This document shows, one piece after another, positions 36,847-48,109 of a DNA stretch of 64,000 bases. Numbering within the stretch: position 1 is the first letter of the stretch; every line of letters starts with the position of its first letter. The notes under the pieces were generated by a model, which did not search any database, was not told where the DNA came from, and was given only the letters and a program-made list of their open reading frames with translations. The stretch is from positions 150,372 through 214,371 of the forward strand of contig CAVOZW010000006.1 in the NCBI GenBank assembly GCA_963701385.1, read 5' to 3'. Source of the DNA: B30-G6 sp963701385. GTDB taxonomy: Bacteria > Desulfobacterota > Desulfobacteria > Desulfobacterales > B30-G6. The position numbers were made by a program, and so were the translations under genes.

Positions 36847-39800
36847 TCATTCTGCCAACAGCCGCATGAAGCAGCTTGCCACATCATCGGCAGGATCATC
36901 GCTGCCGTCACCATCATTGACCGGCGGCACCGCCTGCTGCACCACAGCTGCCTGGATACCGGAGAAATGGTAGACCTTCAGTTCGATCCTCCCATTCCCG
37001 TTGACCCTCGATCCGGGCACCATCCAACCTTCTAAGGTCGCATTATTTGAACTGTCGCACCCCAGCACCCATTCTTCGCCCGTGTACAGGTAAATGCTGA
37101 TGCCACTCACATCACTTTGCTCCGGTGTGACCGCAATGAGCTTGACCGGTACGCTGAATACATTGGGTGGTTGTAGGTTTATGGGCTCACCCACCGCAAC
37201 GGCATCGGTCACGTTAAACACGGGCAACTCGTCGGTCGGGCCCAGTTCCGGCTCGATATCGATGGCGTCGTTGTACACAAGCTTGGACCCGGCCCCAGCG
37301 CCTTCGGTGAGCTGAAAGCCGGCGTCGTAGGTGTGGTCTTCATCCGTGAACGCCGGGTCGCTGCCATCCAAGGCTGTATGGGCAGGCAGGTTTGCCGGAT
37401 CGGTCGCGTCGTCGTGTTCGGCCTCGGTTTCCACCTTGAAAGCGTAGGCTTCTTCGGTGACCCAGCCGGTGCCGTTGGTGACGGTGACGGTGACGGTGAC
37501 CACGGCATCAAAGGGAAACACGCCATAGCGGTCGTCCAGGGACCGGTCGTAGGCCACCCAGAACTCTGTCACGGTGCTGTCATTCTCGGTTGGAACCGTC
37601 TTGACCGCTCGCATGACGTGCGTCTGCTCCTAAAATCACTTCATAAACCGGATTCGCACCGTCATCAATACGGAACAGAACGCTGTTTGGTTCATTTTTA
37701 CTCCCCGGTGATTCAATGTTCATCCCGGCGGCATCCTTAATGAAAATTGCAAACGATGCGTTGTTGGGTACCCGGAAGACATCGGCCAGGCCGGCCTGAT
37801 TGTGCGGCAGCACCTGGGATATGGCCGGCGGTAATGGTTGGGACTCGGGATCTGCAGGCAACGTTCCGTTGAGGAACTCGTCGTAATTGCTGAAGCCATC
37901 CTCATCAAAATCACCCTCCCTGCCCTGCCCCGCGCTGCTGTCTCCGCTGTTCGGGGTCCAAACCCACCGCTTCTTCCCAGTCATCCGGCAGATCGTCGGC
38001 GTCGTTGTCGTTGATCAGGACAAAATTGGGCTGCACCCGGTAGCCGTCCGCATCGGTAACCTCGTCTTCGACCGTCAGGCTGTAGATGGTGTTGGCTGCC
38101 ACGGCGACAAAAGACAAGCGATAGGTGCTTTGATTGCCGGTGGTGCGGATGAGATCGATGGAATCGCCTGGCGTGGCAAAGGTCAGTTCCGGCGACAGCG
38201 TGTAGTTGCCCTCGGACTCGGCATTTTGCATGTTGAGTTCGTCATAGGTAATCTCGATGGTGTTGGCCGCTGCATCCACTCTCGGAAAATTCGCGTCCGG
38301 GTATTCCACGATGGAAGGCGGGTCTTCGGTGGTGGTGGTCAGATTCCGCTCGATGGAGGGGTTCACGTCGTTGGCACTGGTGGTGTGATTGTTCCCGGAT
38401 GCGTCCGTGGAGCTGACCCGCACGTAATAGAGCGTGCTGGGTGACAGCCGCGTCAGCGTGACCCGGTGCTGCCGGGTCATGCCGGTGTCATTTTCACTGA
38501 ACGCATACGCGCCCCACGAACTGCTCTGGGTGTCGTAACGCACCTGGCTGTTGCTGGGCTCGTCGGTGGTCCAGGTCACCACGGCGGTTTCACCGGATGT
38601 GGGCTGGGCAGAGAAGTTGGAGATTTGCGGGGCGCTTTCGTCCGGGCCGGCTGCGGTGGTGAACTGCCCTTCGATGGACGGGTTCAGGGCCGTTGCCCTT
38701 GGCATCCGTGGACCCCACCTGGAAGTAGTAGAGCGTCAGTGGCTGCAGATCGGTGACGGTCAGGCTGTGGTTCAACGACCATGTCCGGATCGTTCTCGCT
38801 GCCGGTGTAGATCTCCCAGGTCGCAGGCGAAAGACCGTATCGCACCTGACTGTTGCCGGGTTCGTCCGTCTGCCAGGTGATCAGGGCGGTCTTGTTGGTC
38901 ACCCAGGCCACGCTGACATTCGACACCTCTGGTGCGGTGTCGTCGACCGTGTCCGTCGTCGTAAAGGTGCTTTCACCCGATGGGTTGGTCACATCCTGGT
39001 TCACGAGGGGGCCGTTGCCGTCGGCATCGGTGGATCCAATGCTAAAATAATACAGGGTCGATGCCAAAAGACCGGTTACGCTGACACTGTGCTGCGTCAC
39101 CAGAGCCCCATCGTTCTCGCTGAATGTGTAGGTACCCCAGGTGGCGCTTGCGGTGTCGTACTGGACCATGCTGTTGGCGGGCTCGTCGGTTTCCCACTCG
39201 ATGATCGCCGTGCCGGCGTCAATGGCCGTGACGCTGGGGCCCGAAAGAATTTTGGGCGCCTTTTCATCGGCCTCCAGCTCGGTGACAAAGCTGTCCTCGC
39301 TGAAAAGGGGTTGTTGCTGTCCAAAGCATCGGGGTCCGGCCCGTTGTCTGCGGCATCGGTGGATCCGACCATGAAATAAATGCTGCACCCGCCGGCCTCG
39401 CAGCCGGATATCAGATCCAGCCCGGTGATGGTGACACTGTGAGAGGTCCCCATCTCGCTGTCGTTTTCGATATATCGATACGTCGTCCCATTCCAGGGAA
39501 CTGGTATCGTAGCGAACTTCACTGTTGCTGGGTTCGTCTGTTTCCCACGCGATGGTGGCATAGCTTTCTGTTTTGTCCGTAACGGTCGGCGGACTCGTAA
39601 TTCTTGGAGCATCGATGTCAGGGTCCGGGTTTGTTCTAAAGGTGATTTCGTTGGAAGGCAAAGGCCCGTTCCCGGCCGCATCGGTGGAACCTGCCCGGAA
39701 ATAGTGGCGCGTGTCACCATTCAAGCCTACCAGAGTGACCGTATGGAAGGTTACAAATTCGCCGTCGTTTTCACTGGCGCTATAACTGCCCCAGACATTG

Positions 39801-42710
39801 CTTGTGGTACCATACTGGACCTGGCTGTTACCGGGTTCGTCAGTTGACCAGGCAATCACGGCAGAATTGTTTGTTTTGGACGTCACTGTCGGCGGAGACG
39901 TGAACTGTGGTGGTGTTGTGTCGGGATCCGATTCTGTTGTAAAGGTTATTTCAGTGGATGTGGTAGGGCCATTTCCGGTGGCGTCGGTGGACCCGACAGT
40001 AAAGTAATAGAGGGTGTCACCGGTCAGGTTTGTCAGGGTGACACTGTGACTCGTCAGCATGTCGGCATTGTTCCGACTCGACGGATAGGCATTCCACGAA
40101 TGGCTTTGCGTGTCGTATTGAACCTGGCTGTTGCTCTCCTCATCCGTGGCCCACACGATGGTGGCTGTCTGGTTTGTCTTGATGGTGACAGTGGGCGGAG
40201 AAATTATCTGAGGCGCTGTCACATCGGGTTCCGGATCGGTTGTAAAGCTAATCTCATTGGAAGTTGCCGGACCGTTGCCGGACGTGTCCGTGGAACCGAC
40301 CCTGAAATAATAGGTAGAACTGCCGGAAAGACCTGTCAGCGTGACGCTGTGGTTTGTCAGCATGGCAGCATCATTCTCACTCGCGTCATAAGCGTCCCAC
40401 AAAGCCGGGGTCATACCGTATTGCACCTGGCTGTTGCTGGGTTCGTCGGTTGACCAATCGATGGTTGCGGTGTCATGGGTCTTGGCCGTTACGGTTGGCG
40501 GAGAACTGAACTGTGGTGGCGTGACATCCGGGTCGTATTGGTGGTAAAGCTCACCTGGTTCGACGTTGTGGGGCCGTTTCCCTCGGCATCGGTTGAACCA
40601 ATTCTGAAATAATACGTCGTATTTCCGGAGAGCCCGGTGATGGTGACACTGTGGTTGGTTACCATGGCGGGTTCGTTTTGACTCGATGCATAGGTTGCCC
40701 AAGTGCGGCTTTGCGTGTCGTAACGCACCAAACTGTTGCTGGGTTCATCCGTTGACCACTCGATGGTGGCGGTGGCGTTGGTCTTGCCGGTTACGGTCGG
40801 AGAGGCGGTTATTGTTGGCGGTGTTTGGTCCGCTAGTGTGGTGAAGGTAAGTTCTGTATTCGTTGGATTGTGGTCATCCGTAAACAGGGGGTTTGGTCCA
40901 TTGCCGAGAAGATCTGTCGAACCCACACGGAAATAATACGGTTGGGCATATATCAGTCCGGTCAAGGTCACGCTGTGATGGGTGACCATGGCAGCGCTGT
41001 TTTTGACCAGCGGATAGGTGCTCCAGCTAAACGTGCCCGCGGAAATCGCGTAGCGGACCTGGCTGTTGCTGGGCTCGTCCGTGTCCCACACGATGGTGGC
41101 CGTAGATTCGGTAACCGCCGTGACCGTCGGTGCCGAGATGATCACCGGCGCGGTGGTCTCGGCCTGGGTCGTCAAGCTTAAAGCAGCCGACGGGTTGTTG
41201 TCTGTCGCACTGCTGTCCGGTCCATTGCCCGCGGCGTCGGTGCTGCCCACCCGGAAATAATACTGGGTGTTGTCCGTCAGCCCCGTCAGCGTCACGGTGT
41301 GGTGCTGGACCATCTCGGCCTTGTTCTTGATGTTCGACATGGCGGCCCAAGTGGCCGTAAACAGCTCGTAGCGCACCTGGCTGTTGGATGGCTCGTCCGT
41401 GTCCCACACGATGGTGGCCGTGGTGTCGGTCACGCCCGTGACCGTGGGCGACGACGTGAGCACCGGCGCGTCCACGTCCGGCGCCGGATCGGTGGTAAAG
41501 GTGTCGTCCGTGGAATAGCGTGGCCCGTTGCCGGCCTCGTCCGTGGATCCCACCCGGAAGTGATACAGGGTCTCGCTCTCCAGCAGCGTGAGGGTCACGC
41601 TGTGGTTCGTGACATAGGCGGTCAGGCTCTTGGAGCGGGCATAGGATGTCGATCGACCGAATTGCACGATGCTGGTGGCGGGCTCGTCCGTCTCCCACTC
41701 GACGATGGCCGAATTGTAGGTGATATTCGTCACCGTGGGTGTCGACACGATCACGGGCGGGGTTGTGTCCGGAGCTGCACCGGTGGTAAAGGAATCGTTG
41801 CCCGAATAGGCGTACGGGTTGCCGGCAATGTCCTGGGAGCCCACGCGGAACTGGTAGGTGGTAGCGGGCTGCAGAGCGTTCAGGTGATGCTGTGGGATGT
41901 TACATCCGTAGCCATCTGATTGCGTGCTGCCGTACCCCGTCGTCAGACCGTACTCGACCCGGCTGTCCGATGGTTCGTTCGTCTCCCACACGATGGTCGC
42001 CGACGGTGCTGGAAATCGACACCACCGACGGCGGTGTGGTGATGACGGGGGGTGTGGTGTCGGGATCCGCGCCGGTGGAAAGAGCCCCTCCTCAGAAACA
42101 ACCGGTCCATCCCCCGTCCCCGTTGGTTGACCCGACCCGGAAATAATAGTTCGGTACTGGCTGAAAGACCGGTTAGGGTCACACTGTGATTGGTCACCAG
42201 GGCGGCATCTATATTGGCTCAGGTCGTAAGAATCCCACGCGGCACTGTTGTCGCCATATTGCACCTCGGAATCGGCAGGTTCGTCAGTAGACCAGGAAAT
42301 CACGGCCGTGTTGTCGGTGACATTCGTCACCGTGGGGGGCGAGGTAATTTGGGGTGCTGTCGACTTCGATTTCAAAAGAATAATCACTTTCAAAACCTCG
42401 TCATCCACGGCCGTGCAAACAAAAAAATAGAATTCACCTAACGGCGGGTCCGGTATGGTGATCGTCTATTGTGGATTGTTCGGATCACTCAAACTGCTCC
42501 GACAGGAATTAGCACTCCTGTCGGAGGTGTTGTAGTCTTCGGATGACGGTGCTCCAGTAGATCCGGTATGCTTCGAACATTGTCGTTGGGATGATTGGCA
42601 TCCCATTTAAATGAATATTGTGCAGCGCTGCTGGAAGACGGACAAAACACACCTAAAGCCATAAACAAGGCCATCAAATATAACCAGCTGTTTTTATATT
42701 TATATTTCAT
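36847..42710 (-). CDS. Giant FN3-repeat surface protein C (many frameshifts)
   Basis: This protein has about 1,950 residues when joined. A signal peptide (YLMALFMALGVFCPSSSSAA) precedes a module starting QYSFKWDANHPND, as in protein B. About 13 FN3-like repeats follow, each like ATIVWDTDEPSNSQVRY, MVTNHSVTLTGLSGNTTYYF and GSTDAAGNGP, starting DxTAPxI. After the repeats come an Ig-like unit (NTIEITYDELNMQNAES), a calcium-binding thrombospondin-type stretch (DNDADDLPDDWEEAVGLDP, GDFDEDGFSNYDEFLNG) and a last domain (VFSVPVKLIAVTPEQSDVSG). The C-terminus is ASCFMRLLAE. Frame changes near 42,550, 42,200, 39,500, 38,700, 37,950 and elsewhere split it. It is the largest gene in the window and probably a long surface fibre. 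Confidence 0.75.
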
Positions 42711-42762
42711 ATTTCATATTCCCATGGATACAGTCAGCATATTACATCATGACTTTAGCGAG

Positions 42763-43317
42763 TTAGCGATAAAAAAGTTTACCCAATGTGGAGCAAAAGC
42801 ACCCACCCCCACCGCCTCCACCCCCACCGCCATTTTTCGGCGGATCAATAATTTGACTGGTATTTTCCCACATAGCTGTGTCGGAAAAACCACTTTCAAA
42901 TTCCCCGTCAAAGGCCGTACAAACGAAATAGTAGAATTTATCTCCCTCTGACTCATCGACTGTTATCGTATATCGGTACTTGCCAGGTGAATACATTTCT
43001 AAATTTGGATTATTTTCAACGTTGATGGACACGATGTCATAATCAATCTCACCGTTCAGCAAGCCTTCAAGCACCTCTTCAATATCAGATTCGTCATAGG
43101 TCACCGGTGAGGTGATCCAGTAGATATTGTAAGCCGTGACATTGTCTCTGGGTTGATTTGCATCCCAGGTAAATGACAAAGATTCATCAGCATAAACGAA
43201 TGAGATAAAACCAACGTAAGCAGCAAACAGAACAACAAGACATATCAGCTTGATCGATTTGAAATATTTTACAGCCACTATTGCCATAAAATTTAGTCCG
43301 GCACGGATAGGATTCAT
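42763..43317 (-). CDS. Small single-FN3 exported protein with Gly10-Cys tail
   Basis: This intact 184-residue protein has a signal peptide (LICLVVLFAAYVGFISFVYA). One FN3-like module starts SLSFTWDANQPRD and is related to the N-terminal modules of proteins B and C. It then has a ten-glycine run and the end CFCSTLGKLFYR. It looks like the N-terminal module of the giants joined directly to their tail. The Gly-run plus Cys-Phe end recalls the GGGGCFIATAAYG-type tails of many Desulfobacterota exported proteins, whose processing is not well defined. ATG 43317 and ATG 43287 are both possible starts. It lies 53 bases upstream of gene C and may share its transcript. Confidence 0.75.
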   Translation of the reverse strand: MNPIRAGLNFMAIVAVKYFKSIKLICLVVLFAAYVGFISFVYADESLSFTWDANQPRDNVTAYNIYWITSPVTYDESDIEEVLEGLLNGEIDYDIVSINVENNPNLEMYSPGKYRYTITVDESEGDKFYYFVCTAFDGEFESGFSDTAMWENTSQIIDPPKNGGGGGGGGGGCFCSTLGKLFYR

Positions 43318-44135
43318 GGGGAGTTACCAACTTTTTCTAAAGATGAATTATATCCTATGCTTCTATATGTGTCAATTGCTTGTTAGAAGTTATCGCAATA
43401 ATTTCTTTTTCACAGACTTTTAACTCTTTATAATTCTTAATCATTTAGGGCATGTCCCACTTCGTCTCACTCGAACCCCAGACCGCTTGCATTCTGGGAC
43501 TTTAGGATGTTTGGACGCAAGACTGCTGTCCGCTTATAGCTGTTAGCTACCCTCGGACCCTTGAACCCTCTATTTTTTTGATCAACCCTTTCGGAAATGA
43601 TTTATCTTTTTAACCTGTCTCTGTGTAATTGATTACCTTTTTATTACTCATCCCGCTGATTTCCATTTCTGTGCCAAAATGCCAAAAGCACATTACTAAT
43701 TGATTTTTCTCTATATTTTTGCTATATGAAAACAACAAGACAAGTTGGCACTAAAATTGTAGTATACAGTTATCCATAAAGCCGAGCTTGAACATCTCAG
43801 CAGACGCTTTTGGGGGTTCGTCTAAAACCAGGGCAACTGTTTGAGTATACTGGGAGTACGTTTTAACCGGGTTTAACATGGATTACCGGAGGCCGACAAA
43901 CAACCACCTTGAGGTTTCCGGGGGTTAGTAAACAATTCAACCTGAGACTTTTGGATAACCAGGTTCGGATAGTTTATGGTCTTCCAGAAATAGACATTTT
44001 TGAGTTTTATCAAGGTTGAAGGCAGATTAACCAGCAGGAATGGTGTGCTATTTTGAGGAGTTAAATCATGCTTTTCAACACCGGCAGGGCGCGAAAAAAC
44101 CATTTGTGGATGGGCATAATTTGGTGATCACCGTA
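43318..44135. other. Long gap between divergent surface and polysaccharide genes
   Basis: No protein is recognised in any frame. The stretch includes a CTCGGACCCTTGAACCCTC unit near 43,552 (related to 20,560-20,600 and 24,335-24,370) and a TTAACCGGGTTTAA palindrome near 43,862. It must hold the divergent promoters, but I cannot place them with confidence. Confidence 0.4.
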
Positions 44136-45816
44136 ATGTCTGACAACTTAGAACATACTATCAAAACACATCAGGAAAACCTGTTTTCCGAGGAAATCTA
44201 CGAATCCCTGGCAGGCACCCGGCAGGTATGGGCCTTCAACTACAAGGTCGTCCTGGTGGTCTTTGACCTGCTCGCCGCCATAGCGGCTTTTTTAACAGGT
44301 GCCTGGTTGAGCGGCTACACGTTCGATGCAGCAGCCCGGCCGCTTTCCGTTTTTCACCTCGTGGTGTTTGCCGGCATCTCCCTGTCATTTTTTGCGTCCG
44401 CCAAGCTCTATTCCCACCATCTCATTTTCGGCAGAAGAAACCACGCCAAGGGCCTTGCCCGGGCCATGGCCTATGGCGGGTCGACGATCCTCCTGATCGT
44501 TTTGATCTACAACTGGCCCCAGTTTTTTTCCAGCCGGGCTATCATTCCCATGTTTTTTCTGTTTGCCATTGTCGTGCTCCTCATCAGCCGGTTTTTCTAC
44601 GGACAAATGCTGAACATTCTCCAGGTTCTGGGCATCAGCTTTCTGGCAACCGGTGTCTTCGGCTTGATGGACCCGGTAAACGTGCCCGACATCATTTTGA
44701 ACTGGCGGGTTCTGCCGATGGGATTCTTGCTGCTGGCGATCTTTTTGGCAATCGGCCGGTATATCCTGGTGCACATCTTTTTTTGCGTGATCATGCGCAG
44801 GCGGTTCCGGCGCCAGATTCTCATTATCGGGCACAACCCGGACACGGAAAAAATCGCCAACTACATTATCAGGGCCAAAGCGCCCTACTGGATCAACGGG
44901 ACCGTGGGGTCTGAAAAAGAGCCGATATCGATATCACGATTCCCAAGGCCAGGCTGGGAAACTCGAGGAACTTCCGGACATTCTGATCAAAGAACGTTTG
45001 GACGAGATCATCGTGACAGACCAGACCATCGACAAGTCGCTCCTGATTTCTCTGATCGATTTTTGTACCTCCGTAGGGATCGATGTCTGGCTCCCGCCGA
45101 AGGTCATGCCCATTATCGACATCAAGCTGTATCTGGATCGGTTTTGCGGGCTCAGCATGGTGCACCTCAGGTCGACGCGCAACGCCTGGTTCTACAACAA
45201 GGTCAAACACGCCTTCGATGCCATCATCGGCTTGCTGCTGTTTATTCTCTTTCTTCCGATATTTGCCATCATCGCCATCGCCATCAAGGCCAACTCCAAA
45301 GGCCCGGTCTTTTACCGGCCCCAGGTGGTCGGCAAGAGCGGCACGCTCTTCAAGATGTTCAAGTTCCGGACCATGCTCGTGGACAGCGACCCGGGCGTTC
45401 ACCAGGAATACGTCACCAAGCTCATCCAGGGCGAAATCGGTGAGTCCGGCACGGATGACCAGACACTCAAGATCACGGACGACCCGCGCATCACCCGGGT
45501 GGGCAAATTTTTGAGAAAATTGAGCCTGGACGAGCTCCCCCAGATCATCAATGTGGTCAAGGGGAAATGAGCCTGGTGGGGCCCAGACCCTGCCTGATGT
45601 ACGAATACGAGCTCTACCAGGACTGGCACAAGAAGCGCACCAGGGTCCGGCCCGGCATCACCGGTCTCTGGCAGGTCACCGGCCGCAGCAACGTGGCCTT
45701 CGACGACATGATCCTGCTGGATCTCTACTACGTCTACAACCGCAGCTTTTTGATGGATTTCAACACGCTGTACGAGACGGTGTTTGTGGTGCTGCAGACG
45801 GAAAGGCGCCTATTGA
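44136..45816 (+). CDS. Polyprenyl glycosylphosphotransferase, exopolysaccharide initiation (three frameshifts)
   Basis: This membrane sugar transferase puts the first sugar-phosphate on undecaprenyl phosphate. N-terminal helices (VVLVVFDLLAAIAAFLTGAW and three more) lead to a CoA-binding-like middle domain (RRQILIIGHNPDTEKIANY). The catalytic domain has KHAFDAIIGLLLFILFLP, FKMFKFRTM, RRVGKFLRK-like ITRVGKFLRKLSLDELPQ, MSLVGPRP, and RPGITGLWQVTGRSN. Frame changes lie near 44,930, 45,567 and 45,800. Correcting the last one gives the family end KGAY and a stop at 45,814-45,816 instead of reading into the GCTGGGAGGCTGGGATG array. It probably starts synthesis of a surface polysaccharide. Confidence 0.83.
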
Positions 45817-46091
45817 AATGCTGGGAGGCTGGGATGCTGGGAAGCTGTTATTATTCATGGCATGCTCAATACTTGGTAAAAATTGCGATATGGTATATAC
45901 ATCTCCCCACCACCCTTAGAGTAGACTTTTCCAATCATACATGGGGTAATTCCTCCTGTTTGCCCTTTGGGTCTTTCCCAAAGAATTACCTATCTTGTTT
46001 TCACCGAATCATTGCAACCTATCCGGGTCCTCCACCAAAGGTGGCAGGCTTAGATCAAAACAAAACGCTCTCCTCATAAAAAGGAGCAAGT
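45817..46091. repeat. Array and hairpins after the glycosylphosphotransferase gene
   Basis: 45,818-45,843 is a GCTGGGAGGCTGGGATG-type array touching the restored stop. Hairpins CCTTTGGG-TCTTT-CCCAAAG (about 45,963) and CCACC-AAA-GGTGG (about 46,032) follow before the beta-helix gene end. No gene is seen. Confidence 0.5.
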
Positions 46092-47981
46092 CTAGTTTAC
46101 AAGCTGAAAATTACTACGTGCGGGAGGGAGGGAATCTATTGTCACAAAGGCGGTGTCCTCATACGCCAGAGTTTTGCTGGCGTAAAGTGGTCTAGCAATA
46201 ACTTTCAATTCGTGTTCGCTATTCAAATCTTCATTGCCCGCATCCCAAGAATATTGATAAGGGCTCTGATGATCAATGGCAACCGGGACCCCATCGACCC
46301 AAAACTCTACGAATCGCACTAAATCACTATTATTTACCGCAGCCGTAAGGTCAACAATACCCTGTGAAACAGTATCATTGTCGTTGTGGTTTAGGCTGCA
46401 TGTTATATTGTAACCTCCGCTTCTGTATGGATAGGCCCCTATGTCTGGAGAGGAACTAGAGCCAAAATAGACACTATCATTTTGATCCCATGTGAATGAT
46501 CCAGTTGCCGTGATAGTATTACCACTTATACTTGCAATCCTGACGACATCCGTACCCACTATGATTGTATCACCAACAACGAGATTCCCGCCGTACTGGT
46601 TTATGTTTGTATTATCACCTCTGAAAAAGCCGGCATCACTTACTGTAAAGGATGTCCCTGACCCGTTTGATGAAGTAACATATGTTAACGGCCCGGCATT
46701 GTTAATAGCCCCACTTCCACTTTGCAGGGTAAAATCATCGTTACCATAGTTTGCAAATACAGGATTTACACATTTGATTTGTCATTAGATTGGTTAGTCC
46801 ACACAGAAGCAAAAGAAACACTCCCATCTGGATCAAAGGCAAGATTATAATCAGCAGTACTCCCACCCTCACAAACAAACACTTCTAAATTTGATGTAGC
46901 AGAATTTCCCCACGGCTCATAAAAAATATTATTATGAACATAGGTATCTGTGGGGCCACCATAGATGGTTATTCCATATCTGGTTGTAGGATACGCCTCA
47001 GAGGCCTCGACTTCTGTGTTATTGTATATTCTTAGTTTTGCTAAATCCGTAGGAAGCCTGATTTATTCCTATGGTAGAACTTCCTAAATTATGCCAAACA
47101 TTTCCTCTAATAATATTCTCCGTACACACACCACCACCAGAATCATTATTGGAAAACTGCGACGCATGTTCATCCCCTGCACCACCACTCCCAATTCCAA
47201 AATTGGCCTCGATTACATTCCTTTGAAAACCTCTTGGATTCGTACCAGTTGAAAAAAATCAGCATGACCGCCGTATTCTTCTGTTAGACCGGAAATATAA
47301 TTATTTTGTATTCTGGCAAAGCTTCCGACAATGTAGATTCCATCGCATGCAATATTTGAAATCGTATTGTGGCTAATCAAGCTATTGTTCCCCCCCATCT
47401 AAATTGCCACAAACTCCGGCAGATAGCGAGTTGCTTATATCGTTTCCAATGAATAAACATTGAGAACAAGTATTGCTTCCAGCTAGTGGACATCCGTATA
47501 CCATCATACTGACTGCAATCTCGAATAGTGTTATTCCAAATTTCTATGTAGGTGTTTGTATCGGAGAGATTAATACCACTATTTGAACCGCTACAAGCTC
47601 CCGTGTTTGCAGTCAATAGTAAAGCCGACGATTCTGATATAATTCTTTCCATCAATCGACCAAGAACAAGTTGTTACAGCCTAGTTTTGATAGGCAGCAA
47701 ATGTTATCATTGAGCTACTGGATGATCCGCTATACCCGCAAGTGACCGTTTCGGGGTATACGCCTTGTCTAGCAAAAACTGAGTCACCAGCACGAGCAAT
47801 ATTTGCAGCCGCACCAATGGTAGTGTAATTTTGATACGTCCCGGCTCCGCAACTGCGTGCCAATGGATCGTAATCAGAACAATTCGAGGCAGAATTATCC
47901 ACGAAATAAGTGGTTGCCCTTTCCGACATGTGGGATGAAAAATAACACACTGAATATAATAAAAATAATAATAATTTTCAT
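46092..47981 (-). CDS. Exported beta-helix protein E with a C-terminal Ig-like domain (many frameshifts)
   Basis: This protein has about 625 residues when joined. An AGGAGGT ribosome site precedes ATG 47981, followed by a signal peptide (MKIIIIIFIIFS). A mature start TTYFVDNSASNCSDYD and a DUF1565-like opening (IGAAANIARAGDSVFARQGV) follow. Beta-helix rungs come next (IEIWNNTIRDCSQYDGIRM, LISHNTISNIACDGIYIVGS). The last 110 residues resemble a bacterial Ig-like domain (VRFVEFWVDGVPVAIDHQSP, YSWDAGN). At least five frame changes break it. The end, SNFQLVN, lacks the Cys of the other tails. Next to the sugar transferase it may bind or modify polysaccharide. Confidence 0.7.
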
Positions 47982-48109
47982 ATTACCTCCTATATTATCT
48001 ATTGCTAACTATTTTGTTTTTCCTTACTGTTAATTACGATGATCACATTTTTTCCATTAGGGTCCGCCGGTTAGATTAAACACGGAGTGTTTTTCTACAC
48101 ATGCAGGTT
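47982..48109. other. Upstream region of gene E and composition break
   Basis: A/T-rich sequence continues to about 48,060. A CACGGAGTG-type hairpin (48,080-48,093) lies just before the abrupt rise in GC that begins in the miaB fragment. It is the likely place where the two blocks are joined. Confidence 0.5.

Noticed and set aside
37887..41919. Several long plus-strand frames opposite giant gene C
   Set aside because: They mirror the repeated FN3 codons (recurrent VGGxG/HLAVAGLVR strings) and show no family of their own.
26699..42710. Phase variation as the cause of frame changes in surface genes
   Set aside because: The shifts are scattered through repeats without long homopolymer tracts near starts, and housekeeping genes show the same rate of shifts.
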